From Chloroflexota bacterium (GTDB lineage: Bacteria > Chloroflexota > Limnocylindria > P2-11E > CF-107), in NCBI GenBank assembly GCA_005881435.1, contig VBHP01000032.1:11277-61956 (forward strand): 50,680 nucleotides of DNA, read 5' to 3'. Positions 35,610 through 43,258 of this stretch are shown in pieces. The position numbers and the translations under genes were made by a program. The notes beneath the pieces are model-generated. The model had not been told where the DNA came from, ran no database searches, and saw nothing but the letters and a program-made list of their open reading frames with translations. Numbering within the stretch: the first letter of the stretch is position 1; each line of letters starts with the position of its first letter.

Positions 35610-36599
35610 TTACCAGCCCTCGGCCCGCTTCAGGTACATGACCTTCTCGCCCAGCGGCTCGTACCCCATGGATTCGTTCAGATGGAGGATCGGCGCGTTC
35701 TGGTAGTCGTTGTCGGTGCGCACCGAGGCCACGCCGAGATCGATCGCCTGCAGCACCGTCTCGCACTTCAGCGCCCGCGCGACTCCCTGTCCCCGCGCCG
35801 ATCGAGCGGTGCCGGTCCAATCGGTGGCGACATTCCCGCGGACCGGCGGGTACGACAGCACCGAGATCCCGACGATGCTGTCGCCGACACGGGCGATCCA
35901 GGTGCGATCCTCGCGAAGACCGGGTGATCGCATCCATTCCATGAAGGCGTGGAAGGGCGACGCCACGAATGGTGTGCTGCGCGGGATGTCGCGCTCGGCC
36001 TCGTCGGTCATTCGCCAGAGCTTCTGGTATTTCTCCGGATCGTCGTCCTCGGCGACGGTCAGGATGCGGATCCCCTGCGCGCGCATCCGTTCGCGCGAGT
36101 CGCTGGTCATGCGCTCGAGGCGTTCGCGGTTCCGGCCGAGGTGCAGCTCCCAGTAGCGCTGCCGACGCTCCTCACGAAAACCGCGTTTCGCTAACGCCCC
36201 GTTCAGCAGGCCATCGCGATCCCAGGCCCAGGCCGTGAACCGGCGCGCGCCCTCGGCGGCGGCGCGGCTCTCCAGCAAGGCGAGGAGCGCCTGGAGACGA
36301 GCGGTGGTGCGCGCCGGCGGCAGCAGCTCCGCGCTGAGGCGCTCGAATCGTTCGCTTGCCTCGGAGGGATGCCGCCGCAAGGCAAATCCCACGGCGCGGC
36401 CCTCGAGCCAGACGATGAACCGCTCGACCTGCAGCACGAGCTCCTCGTCCTTCCACCAGTTCCGCCACAGCAGCGGATCCTCGGGATCGCGCGGCTGCGC
36501 CGCCGTCGCGACGTCCGACGCGAATGCGGCGTCTTCGAGCGTCGCCGGGCGCAGCGTCATGTCCGCGACGGACAGCGGCGCGGGCGCGGAGGTCGTCAT
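35610..36599 (-). CDS. Two-domain GNAT N-acetyltransferase (copy A)
   Basis: 329-aa protein with two GNAT-like halves. The C-terminal half holds IARVGDSIVGISVLSYPP, the acetyl-CoA loop TGTARSARGQGVARALKCETV and the NESMGYEPL tail. The N-terminal half has a weaker domain ending in RRFTAWAWDRDGLL and FREERR. It is clearly a paralogue of the next gene upstream (36596-37600), with conserved RERMRAQGI and ILHLNE(S/D)MGY. Overlaps that gene by 4 bp. Acceptor unknown. Confidence 0.85.
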   Translation of the reverse strand: MTTSAPAPLSVADMTLRPATLEDAAFASDVATAAQPRDPEDPLLWRNWWKDEELVLQVERFIVWLEGRAVGFALRRHPSEASERFERLSAELLPPARTTARLQALLALLESRAAAEGARRFTAWAWDRDGLLNGALAKRGFREERRQRYWELHLGRNRERLERMTSDSRERMRAQGIRILTVAEDDDPEKYQKLWRMTDEAERDIPRSTPFVASPFHAFMEWMRSPGLREDRTWIARVGDSIVGISVLSYPPVRGNVATDWTGTARSARGQGVARALKCETVLQAIDLGVASVRTDNDYQNAPILHLNESMGYEPLGEKVMYLKRAEGW

Positions 36600-37600
36600 G
36601 ACGACGCCGCACGGTGGTATTCGATCCAGCCGGGGATGCGCTGGTACCCCATGTCCTCGTTCAAATGCAGGATCGGCGCGTTCTCGCCATCGTTCGCGGT
36701 CCGGACGCGCGGCACGCCAAGCCCGATGGCCTGCGCGACGGTCTCGAGCTTGAGCCCACGCGCGACGCCCTTGCCACGGATCCGCCGCGCGGTCCCGGTC
36801 CAGTCCGTCCAGACGTGGCCGACGCTCGGGGGGTACAGCAGCATCGAGATGCCGACGATGGCGTCACCTTCACGCGCGATCCAGATCCGGTCGGGACGAA
36901 GACCCGGCGACTCCTCGATCCACTTCCGGAACGTCTCGAACGGCGACTCGACGTACGGCACGGTCGTCGGGATATCCGATTCGGCCTCGTTCGACATCCG
37001 ATACAGCTTCTGCAACTTCGCCGGATCCGGATCCTGACCCAGCGTCGTGAGCACGATCCCCTGCGCGCGCATCCGCTCGCGCGATCGTTCCAGCATGTCG
37101 AGGAGACGACCCCGGTGACGAACGAGATCGAGCTCCCAGGCCTTCATGCGTCGCTCCTCCCGATAGCCCCGGCCCTGGAGGAACCCCTGCCGCTCGAGCT
37201 CGGACTCGTGCGAGCCCGAGACCAGCGTCAGTGCACCGTCACCTCGCGCGCGAGCTTCGACGACCTCGTACAGCGCCGCCAGCCGCCCGTCGGTGCGGAC
37301 CTCGGGCAATACCGCGGCGGAGACGTGGGCGAAGCGCTCTGGCATCTTCTCCCATGGCGCATGCTGCAATGAGGCGGTGCCGATGTCGCGGTCGTTCTCG
37401 CGCACGACCCAGCGCTCCGTCGTCCACGCCGGATCCTCGTTCGACCACCAGTGCCTGGTCATCGCCGGATCCGCCGGCTCGTCGGGATGCAGCGCCGTAT
37501 CCAGCCGGGCATCGAACTCGGCGTCATCGAGCGTCGCGGGGCGGAGCGCCATCGTCCCGACGGACAGCGTCGTCGGCGGAACAACCGGTGTTGGGGTCAT
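36596..37600 (-). CDS. Two-domain GNAT N-acetyltransferase (copy B)
   Basis: 334-aa tandem paralogue of the preceding entry. Shared features are ATLDDAEF at the start, GYREERRMKAWELDL, RSRERMRAQGIVLTTLGQDPDPAKLQKLYRM, WIAREGDAIVGISMLLYPP and TDWTGTARRIRGKGVARGLKLETVAQAIGLGVPRVRT. The conserved C-terminal loop binds acetyl-CoA. Tandem duplication with divergence suggests different acceptors. Starts 6 bp after the HAD gene stop. Confidence 0.85.
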   Translation of the reverse strand: MTPTPVVPPTTLSVGTMALRPATLDDAEFDARLDTALHPDEPADPAMTRHWWSNEDPAWTTERWVVRENDRDIGTASLQHAPWEKMPERFAHVSAAVLPEVRTDGRLAALYEVVEARARGDGALTLVSGSHESELERQGFLQGRGYREERRMKAWELDLVRHRGRLLDMLERSRERMRAQGIVLTTLGQDPDPAKLQKLYRMSNEAESDIPTTVPYVESPFETFRKWIEESPGLRPDRIWIAREGDAIVGISMLLYPPSVGHVWTDWTGTARRIRGKGVARGLKLETVAQAIGLGVPRVRTANDGENAPILHLNEDMGYQRIPGWIEYHRAASS

Positions 37601-37605
37601 GGGAC

Positions 37606-38280
37606 CTACGAGTCTATCGCGACGATCTGGCGCGCAATGTCAAACAGATCGCGTCCGATGAGGTCCGGCCGGCCGGCGGTGGGGTCGAGGATCTGGCCCG
37701 GACGAGCGACGAACGCCGTCGCGCATCCAGCCGCGCCAGCGCCGGCGACATCCCAGAAATGCGCCGCCACCAGCCGCACCCTGTCCACGTCGACACCAAG
37801 CTGCCGGGCCGCGTGGCGATACGGCTCCGGCGCCGGCTTCAGCCGCCGCACCGTGTCGGCGGAGAACACCTGCTCGAACAGCGGCCGCAGGCCCGAGCTG
37901 GTCATCTGCGCCTCAGCGACTTCGAGCGTCGAGTTCGTGAGCGTGGCCAGGCGGAAACCACGGCCGCGAAGGTGCAGCAGCGCGTCGCGCGTTTCCGGAT
38001 GCGGCGGCAGTCTGCGCATCGTCCCGAGGATCGCCTGCCGGTCGGCGTTGGACAGCTCCTTGCCCAGCCGCTGCGCGACCATCTCCAACGCGCCTCGTCC
38101 CAGCGCGCCGAAGTCCGTGTACGCGGCCGTGATGGTGGAGACGAACGCGGAAGCGAGCAACTGCTGGAACCACTGCCGCCGCACCGCCGCGTCGCCGAAC
38201 ACGCGCGCGAACTCGGGATCGAGCGCGGCAAGGTCGAGGAGCGTTTCGTTGACGTCGAAGACGATCACGCGCTGCGGCAC
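37606..38280 (-). CDS. Type II haloacid dehalogenase-like hydrolase
   Basis: 224-aa HAD enzyme. Motif I VIVFDVNETLLDL with the nucleophile Asp, motif II LATLTNSTLE, lysine motif RLKPAPEPYRHAARQLGV and motif III VAAHFWDVAGAGAAGC. The FDVNETLLD and AHFWDVAGA strings are typical of L-2-haloacid dehalogenases, which remove halide from 2-haloacids, though phosphatase-like members exist. GTG 38280. Lies 20 bp after apt. Confidence 0.9.
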   Translation of the reverse strand: MPQRVIVFDVNETLLDLAALDPEFARVFGDAAVRRQWFQQLLASAFVSTITAAYTDFGALGRGALEMVAQRLGKELSNADRQAILGTMRRLPPHPETRDALLHLRGRGFRLATLTNSTLEVAEAQMTSSGLRPLFEQVFSADTVRRLKPAPEPYRHAARQLGVDVDRVRLVAAHFWDVAGAGAAGCATAFVARPGQILDPTAGRPDLIGRDLFDIARQIVAIDS

Positions 38281-38300
38281 TGGTCCGCGAGCCTCTACCG

Positions 38301-38819
38301 CTAGTAGCGGATCAGCGTGATGATGTCGTAGCCCTTCAGCCGGTCGCGGCCCTTGAGGAAGCTGAGCTCGATCAGGAACGCCAGCGCCACGACTTGACCC
38401 TTGAGCTGCTTCACCAGCTCGATCGTCCCGGCCACGGTACCCCCAGTTGCGAGGAGGTCGTCGACGATCAGCACCCGCGAGCCTGGGGCCATCGCGTCTT
38501 TGTGCATCTCGAGCGTGGCCGAGCCGTATTCGAGCTCGTACTCGACCGAGACCACATCGGCCGGAAGCTTTCCGAGCTTGCGCACCGGGACGAATCCGAC
38601 GCCGAGCTTGTACGCGATCGGCGCCGCGAAGATGAAGCCGCGCGACTCCATACCCACGACCACGTCGATCTTCCGCGGACCGATCCGCTCCAGGAGCCCG
38701 TCGATGGCGGCGCGGAACGCGGCGCCGTCCTTGAGCAGCGTGGTGATGTCTTTGAACTGGATGCCCGGCTTCGGAAAGTCCGGGATGTCGCGGATCTTCG
38801 AGGCGAGCTCGATCGTCAC
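38301..38819 (-). CDS. apt: Adenine phosphoribosyltransferase
   Basis: 172-aa enzyme converting adenine and PRPP to AMP. Family signature [43 protein letters not shown], and the PRPP loop [13 protein letters not shown]. Its neighbours HAD-GNAT-GNAT-(leader)-GNAT-ahcY-metK run on the same strand, so adenine salvage lies just upstream of the SAM-cycle genes. Confidence 0.96.
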   Translation of the reverse strand: MTIELASKIRDIPDFPKPGIQFKDITTLLKDGAAFRAAIDGLLERIGPRKIDVVVGMESRGFIFAAPIAYKLGVGFVPVRKLGKLPADVVSVEYELEYGSATLEMHKDAMAPGSRVLIVDDLLATGGTVAGTIELVKQLKGQVVALAFLIELSFLKGRDRLKGYDIITLIRY

Positions 38820-38849
38820 GGCGGTGGAGTGTATCCGCGCCCCGATCGC

Positions 38850-39296
38850 CTACGCGCGGGAGACGTGCCGCGGCGTATGGCGCGTCGTGGTCACGCGGAT
38901 CTGGCCCAGCCGCAGTCCGACGACGTCCACGTCGATGCTCCGATGCGTCTCGACTTCGAGGTCGACCGCCTCGGCGTCGACGCCTGCCCCAGACGAGGGA
39001 ACCGGGCACGAGACGATGAGCCCTTCGCGAATCGCGATAGCGACGGCCTCGGTGCGGCTCGCCGCCGCGAGCTTCTCCAGAGCGTTGGAGATGTGCCAGT
39101 TGACCGTCGTCAGGCCAATGCCGAGCCGGGCGCTGATCTGTTTGCTGCTGCGACCACACGAAACCGATTCGAGGATCTCGATCTCGCGCGGCGACAGACG
39201 CTCCGTCACGATCCGCTGCGCTGCAGGGCTCTTGCCAGGACCCTCACAAATCAGGGCTTCCGGCAGCGCGCTTCTCTCGCCATTGTGCGACCGCAT
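38850..39296 (-). CDS. LuxR-type HTH regulator without receiver domain
   Basis: 148-aa protein with a GerE/LuxR DNA-binding domain at about residues 30-90: ERLSPREIEILESVSCGRSSKQISARLGIGLTTVNWHISNALEKL. There is no response-regulator or autoinducer domain; the C-terminal 55 residues are a separate beta-rich segment of unknown role. ATG 39296 is chosen; its start codon overlaps that of a small divergent ORF on the plus strand (CATG). Confidence 0.8.
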   Translation of the reverse strand: MRSHNGERSALPEALICEGPGKSPAAQRIVTERLSPREIEILESVSCGRSSKQISARLGIGLTTVNWHISNALEKLAAASRTEAVAIAIREGLIVSCPVPSSGAGVDAEAVDLEVETHRSIDVDVVGLRLGQIRVTTTRHTPRHVSRA

Positions 39297-39450
39297 GGAC
39301 ACGCACGGCATCGCGACGATCTGCACCCACCACGCCTCGATCCGCTGGGCCGATGACCTTGTCGAATGGTTCTGCCGGATCTGTGGCAAGGTCCTGCGGC
39401 GCGAGCCGCTGCCATCCGGTCAGGCCGCCAGCCGACCGCCGGAACGTTAA
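39295..39450 (+). CDS. Small Cys/His-containing ORF divergent from LuxR gene
   Basis: 51-codon ORF whose ATG overlaps the ATG of the minus-strand LuxR gene within CATG. The product has Cys/His clusters in ICTHHASIRW and WFCRICGKVLRRE, suggesting a zinc ribbon, followed by a Pro-rich tail. No ribosome site is visible and part of the frame is open upstream as a shadow. Real gene status is uncertain. Confidence 0.35.
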   Translation: MDTHGIATICTHHASIRWADDLVEWFCRICGKVLRREPLPSGQAASRPPER

Positions 39451-40091
39451 CCCTCCGGCGCCTCGCTCCCGGCCGGCACGTGCGCGTCATCGAAGAGCTT
39501 TACGGCCCGATGGGTGCGCCCGTCGGTCTCGATGATGGTGACGTTCGTGTTCGCGGAGTTGTGCCTTCCGAGTTCGGGCAATGTGGCCAGCAAATGCGCG
39601 GCGATGATGCGATTGGTCATGCCGTGTGCGACCAGGCAGACCGTGCGTCCGAGCGAGATCGGGACGAGGTCATCGACGAAGCCGGTGACGCGCGCGACGA
39701 TCTCCTCGAACGACTCGCCGCCCGGGACGCGCGAGCCCGGCTCGAAGAACGCGGCGACGTCGCCGTAGCGGCTGAGCGTTCCGTCGCGGTCGAGGCCCAC
39801 GAGCTCGCCGACGTCCCACTCGCGGAGCGCCGGCGTGGTCTCGACCGGCACGCGGTGCCGTCGCGCCACTGCCTCGGCCGTATCTCGCGCGCGAGAAAGG
39901 TCGCTGGCGATCACCCGCGAGATCGGTTCGGCCGCCAGCGCGTCCGCGAGCGCCTCAGCCTGCTGGCGGCCGGTCTCGGTGAGCGGCGAATCGCTCTGTC
40001 CGGCGAAGACCCGCCGACGGTTGGCCTCGCTCTCGCCGTGGCGCGCGACGATCAGGCGGGCCGGTGCCGTGCCTTGCTGACGAGACGTCAG
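39447..40091 (-). CDS. Histidine phosphatase family protein
   Basis: About 214-aa phosphoglycerate-mutase-like phosphatase. RHG motif LIVARHGESEANRRRVFAG (phospho-His about residue 18), PLTETGRQQAEALADAL, SDLSRARDTAEAVARR and the second catalytic His in CLVAHGMTNRIIAAHL. No ATG, GTG or TTG lies between the upstream gene's stop and the RHG motif; CTG 40091 is the nearest plausible start, 2 bp after that stop. Substrate unknown. Confidence 0.85.
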   Translation of the reverse strand: MTSRQQGTAPARLIVARHGESEANRRRVFAGQSDSPLTETGRQQAEALADALAAEPISRVIASDLSRARDTAEAVARRHRVPVETTPALREWDVGELVGLDRDGTLSRYGDVAAFFEPGSRVPGGESFEEIVARVTGFVDDLVPISLGRTVCLVAHGMTNRIIAAHLLATLPELGRHNSANTNVTIIETDGRTHRAVKLFDDAHVPAGSEAPEG

Positions 40092-40093
40092 GC

Positions 40094-40729
40094 CTACGCC
40101 CGCTGCGCACCGGGATGCTCGGGAACGAGCTCGCGCACGACCTCGTCCCAATCGCGAACGCGATGCACCAGCGGATGGGCGAGGTCGCCGTTCCACGGAC
40201 GGTCGAAGAGGAACACCGGCACGCGCTCGTCGACGAGCCGGCGGGCGATGATCGGATCGTCCTCGCAGAAGCGGTCGAGCTCGAGACGCCGAGCGACCGC
40301 GGCCTTGTACTCGCCCGAGCCCGACGAATCGTACGACCGCGGCACGAAGTCGCCGATCGGCTTGAGCTGCAGGCTGGCCGCGTGCCGCAGGAGTCCCTTC
40401 CGCTCGAGCCACTCGGCGGTGATGCGACGTCGTCGCTCGGAGCGCGCGGTGATGAAGTGCACCTCGTGCCCGGCCGCGACGAGGCGCGGGAGCGCGTCGG
40501 TGCAACCGGGATAGCACTCGAGCTCGGAGAAGAACGTCCCGTCGTAGAGGTTCATGCGGAACTCGTCCTTCTTCTGTTTGGGTATCTGGGTGAAGGAATC
40601 GAGAAGCGGCCAGCCGAGCGTGCCGTCGCCCAGATCGACCCCGAACTCCTTCGCGAACGCCCGCAGGTAGGGGGCCGCGCACTCCGCGATCACGTCGTCG
40701 ATGTCCACGCCGATCCGCATCTGCGCCAC
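40094..40729 (-). CDS. 5'-nucleotidase-like HAD phosphatase
   Basis: 211-aa HAD protein of the cytosolic 5'(3')-deoxyribonucleotidase (NT5C-like) class. Motif I RIGVDIDDVIAECAAPYLRAF with nucleophile Asp, motif II HFITARSERRRRITAEWL, and a late acidic FCEDDP. The RPWNGDL loop near 178 is typical of the subgroup. Starts divergently from the SAM riboswitch transcript, sharing the 40730-40790 region. Operon with the histidine phosphatase gene downstream. Confidence 0.82.
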   Translation of the reverse strand: MAQMRIGVDIDDVIAECAAPYLRAFAKEFGVDLGDGTLGWPLLDSFTQIPKQKKDEFRMNLYDGTFFSELECYPGCTDALPRLVAAGHEVHFITARSERRRRITAEWLERKGLLRHAASLQLKPIGDFVPRSYDSSGSGEYKAAVARRLELDRFCEDDPIIARRLVDERVPVFLFDRPWNGDLAHPLVHRVRDWDEVVRELVPEHPGAQRA

Positions 40730-40790
40730 ATTGTGCGATGTGCACCGCGATCCGGTCGCGTGTGTTAACCTCTTCCGGCAATTGAATACG

Positions 40791-40904
40791 CGCTCTTATC
40801 AAGAGGGTGGAGGGAGACGGCCCGATGAAACCCGGCAGCCTGCGGCTCCAGTCCGCAAGGTGCCAAGTCCGCCGGATCCGTAAAGGATCCGGAAGATAAG
40901 AGGC
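40791..40904 (+). ncRNA. SAM-I (S-box) riboswitch aptamer
   Basis: Canonical S-box core: P1 CGCTCTTATC paired with GATAAGAG(G)CG (5' strand ends at 40800, 3' strand starts at 40895), then AAGAGGGTGGAGGGA, the GATGAAACCCGGCAGCC segment, a P3 hairpin, AGGTGCCAAGTCC and a P4 hairpin GGATCC/GGATCC. Binding of SAM stabilises P1 and lets the terminator at 40916-40945 form. It controls the threonine-synthase-like gene 40967 and the CysO-like gene behind it, placing them in methionine/SAM supply. Confidence 0.95.
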
Positions 40905-40915
40905 GGAACTGAAGG

Positions 40916-40945
40916 ACGACCCCGTCGGGGTCGTTTTTCTTTTTC
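40916..40945 (+). terminator. Riboswitch-controlled intrinsic terminator
   Basis: ACGACCCC-GTC-GGGGTCGT (8-bp perfect stem, 40916-40934) followed by TTTTTCTTTTT. It lies 11 nt after the SAM-I aptamer and 21 nt before ATG 40967, as expected for a transcriptional OFF switch. Confidence 0.93.
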
Positions 40946-40966
40946 CCCTCGTTGGAGGTAAGCGTC

Positions 40967-42202
40967 ATGTCCCAGCGATACTCGCTTCGCTGCCGTGGAT
41001 GCGGCGCCGCGTATCCCGCCGACGACCGGCACGCCTGCGAGCGCTGCCTCGGCCCGCTCGAGGTCGTGTACGAGCTCGACGGCAGGGGCGATGCGCTCCG
41101 CCGCACGATCGAATCGGGAGACGGCTCGATCTGGCGCTACTGGCCGCTTCTGCCCATCGACGAGCCGCGCGATCCCGGCCAGGTGGGCTGGACGCCGCTG
41201 CAACGCGCCGACCGTCTCGGCCGGCAGCTCGGCCTGCGCAACCTGTTCCTCAAGAACGACACCGTGAATCCGTCCTTCTCGTTCAAGGACCGCGTCGTCG
41301 CGATCGCGGCGCAGAAGGCGCTCGAGCTGGGGTACGGCACGATCGCGTGCGCCTCGACGGGCAATCTCGCCGGTGCGGTCGCGGCGGCGGCGGCGCGACT
41401 GGGGCTAGAGGCCGTGGTCTTCGTTCCGTCGACGATCGAACCGGCCAAGCTCACGGCGCCGACGGTGTACGGGGCCAAAGTCGTCGAGGTCGATGGCACC
41501 TACGACGAAGTGAACCGGCTCTGCGCGCAGGTGGCGGATGAGCGGCACTGGGCTTTCGTCAACTTCACGCTCCGCCCGTACTACGTCGAGGGCTCGAAGA
41601 CCCTGCTGTTCGAGACCGCGGAGCAACTCGAGTGGCGCCTTCCGGACGCGGTCGTCATCCCGGTCGCGTCAGGGGCGCTGTTCGTGAACACGGCCAAGGC
41701 AGCGCGAGAGCTCGTTGACGCTGAACTGGTGCGGCCTCTTCGGGCTCGTCTTTTTGGCGCGCAGCCGGAGGGCTGCGCACCCGTCGCCGCCGCCTTCGAT
41801 CACGGCGAGGACCACTACGTGCCGGTGCGCACGCCGAGGACGATCGCGCACTCGCTCGCGATAGGCGCCCCCGCCGATGGCAACGCCGTTCTCGCGCTGT
41901 CGCGTGACAGCGGCGGTGCGGTCGTGTCCGCGGATGACGACGCCATCGTCGCTGCGATCCGCACGGTCGCGGAGGGCGAGGGCATCTTCGTCGAGCCCGC
42001 GGCCGGCGTGACCCTCGCGTGTCTAGCCCGTCTCGCGCGCGAAGGCGCGATCGAGCCGGACGATCTCGTCGTCGCGTATCTGACTGGCAACGGCTTCAAG
42101 ACGCCCGAGGTCGTGCCGGCGCCGGAGGATCGGCGCATCCGGATCGGTGCGCGTCTCGACGATTTCGAGCGCGCCTTTCCGCAAGCTTTGGAGGTGGCGT
42201 GA
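40967..42202 (+). CDS. Threonine-synthase-like PLP enzyme, candidate homocysteine synthase
   Basis: 411-aa fold-type II PLP enzyme. An N-terminal zinc ribbon (Cys9, Cys12, Cys24, Cys27) is followed by GWTPLQRADRLG, NDTVNPSFSFKDRV with Schiff-base Lys107, ACASTGNLAGAVAAAAARLG and VAYLTGNGFKTPEV. By sequence it is a threonine synthase paralogue and probably binds O-phosphohomoserine. But a true ThrC is already present (6252), this one is under a SAM-I riboswitch, and its stop overlaps (TGATG) a CysO-like sulfur carrier. I infer it uses carrier thiocarboxylate instead of water to make homocysteine, as CysM does with O-phosphoserine. Ribosome site GGAGGT at 40953-40958. Confidence 0.85.
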   Translation: MSQRYSLRCRGCGAAYPADDRHACERCLGPLEVVYELDGRGDALRRTIESGDGSIWRYWPLLPIDEPRDPGQVGWTPLQRADRLGRQLGLRNLFLKNDTVNPSFSFKDRVVAIAAQKALELGYGTIACASTGNLAGAVAAAAARLGLEAVVFVPSTIEPAKLTAPTVYGAKVVEVDGTYDEVNRLCAQVADERHWAFVNFTLRPYYVEGSKTLLFETAEQLEWRLPDAVVIPVASGALFVNTAKAARELVDAELVRPLRARLFGAQPEGCAPVAAAFDHGEDHYVPVRTPRTIAHSLAIGAPADGNAVLALSRDSGGAVVSADDDAIVAAIRTVAEGEGIFVEPAAGVTLACLARLAREGAIEPDDLVVAYLTGNGFKTPEVVPAPEDRRIRIGARLDDFERAFPQALEVA

Positions 42203-42468
42203 TGGCTCGCGTTCGGCTTCCCACGGTCTTGCGCCCGCTTGCCGGCGGGGTGACGACCATACCGATCCAGGCCTCGCGGCTCGATGCGCTTCCGGCGGAG
42301 CTCCGCGCCTCGCAACCGAAGCTCGCCGAGCGGGTCCTTGCGGGCGATTCCTTCTCCGAGTTCGTGAGCGTCTTCGTCGACGGCGAAGACGCGCGTTATC
42401 TCGGAGCCGAGATCGCGCTGGGCGAGGCGACGGAGGTGACGCTGCTGCCGGCGATCTCGGGCGGCTAG
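42202..42468 (+). CDS. CysO/MoaD-like sulfur carrier protein
   Basis: 88-aa beta-grasp protein ending in the diagnostic Gly-Gly that is activated to a thiocarboxylate by a ThiF/MoeB-type enzyme. It resembles mycobacterial CysO: RLPTVLRPLAGG near the N-terminus, FVSVFVDGEDARYLG in the middle and the C-terminal VTLLPAISGG. ATG 42202 overlaps the TGA of the threonine-synthase-like gene, so the two are made in fixed ratio. The E1-like activator and any Mec-type peptidase are not in the window. Confidence 0.92.
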   Translation: MARVRLPTVLRPLAGGVTTIPIQASRLDALPAELRASQPKLAERVLAGDSFSEFVSVFVDGEDARYLGAEIALGEATEVTLLPAISGG

Positions 42469-42480
42469 CCTTCGGCCGAG

Positions 42481-43236
42481 TTGACGACGCTCGCGCTGAA
42501 GCTGGTGCTGACGCCGGTGCTGATCGGCGGCGCGAGCCTCATCGGACGCCGCTTTGGACCCGGCGTCGCGGGATGGTTGATCGGGCTGCCGTTCACGTCC
42601 GGGCCGATCGCGTTCTTCCTGACGCTCGAACGAGGTGAGGCGTTCGGCGCCGCGGCCGCGGCGGGCATTCTCGCGGGCACGGCGTCGCAAGCGGCTTTCT
42701 GTCTGGCCTATGCCTGGGCCGCGCGCCGGCGCCAGTGGCCGGTGGCGCTTGGCGCGGGCAGCCTCGCGTTCGTGCTCGTCACCGTTGCGCTCAATAGCGC
42801 CTCGCCGCCGATCGTGACGACGGTGATCCTGGCCATCGCCTCGCTGTTGATCTCGATCCCGCTCTTACCTCGCGGCGTTCCGCCGCGCGCGAGTCCGGCG
42901 CTGCCGGCCTGGGATCTTCCGGCGCGAATGACTCTGGCCACGGTCTTCGTCCTGGTGCTGACGACCATCGCCGCCGCCCTCGGACCGTATCTGACGGGTC
43001 TGCTGTCGCCGTATCCGTTGTACGCCGCGATCCTGGCCGCGTTCGCGCAACACCACGACGGTCCGCAGGCCGCGACGCGAACCCTGCGCGGCCTTCTCTT
43101 CGGGCTCTTCGCTTTCGCCGGCTTCTTCTTGGCGTTGAGCCTGTCCCTCGAGACGCTCGGCGTCGGGGCCGCGTTCGCGGCGGCAATCGCCGTCGCGCTA
43201 GTGATCGAAGCGGCTTCGTTCCGGCTGGCGCGCTAA
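42481..43236 (+). CDS. Multi-TM membrane protein downstream of sulfur-carrier gene
   Basis: 251-aa protein with about seven or eight hydrophobic segments: LALKLVLTPVLIGGASLIG, GVAGWLIGLPFTSGPIAFFL, GILAGTASQAAFCLAYAWA and later pairs to the C-terminus. Conserved-looking GWLIGLPFTSGP could line a substrate path. Start TTG 42481 lies 12 bp after the CysO-like gene and so probably in the SAM-controlled operon. No family recognised; a transporter is possible. Confidence 0.72.
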   Translation: MTTLALKLVLTPVLIGGASLIGRRFGPGVAGWLIGLPFTSGPIAFFLTLERGEAFGAAAAAGILAGTASQAAFCLAYAWAARRRQWPVALGAGSLAFVLVTVALNSASPPIVTTVILAIASLLISIPLLPRGVPPRASPALPAWDLPARMTLATVFVLVLTTIAAALGPYLTGLLSPYPLYAAILAAFAQHHDGPQAATRTLRGLLFGLFAFAGFFLALSLSLETLGVGAAFAAAIAVALVIEAASFRLAR

Positions 43237-43258
43237 GCGCGGATCGGGTCGCCCGAGA

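Noticed and set aside
38401-39450. 349-codon plus-strand ORF covering apt and LuxR genes
   Set aside because: Most of it is antisense to apt and LuxR. Only the last 51 codons have any protein-like character and are listed separately.
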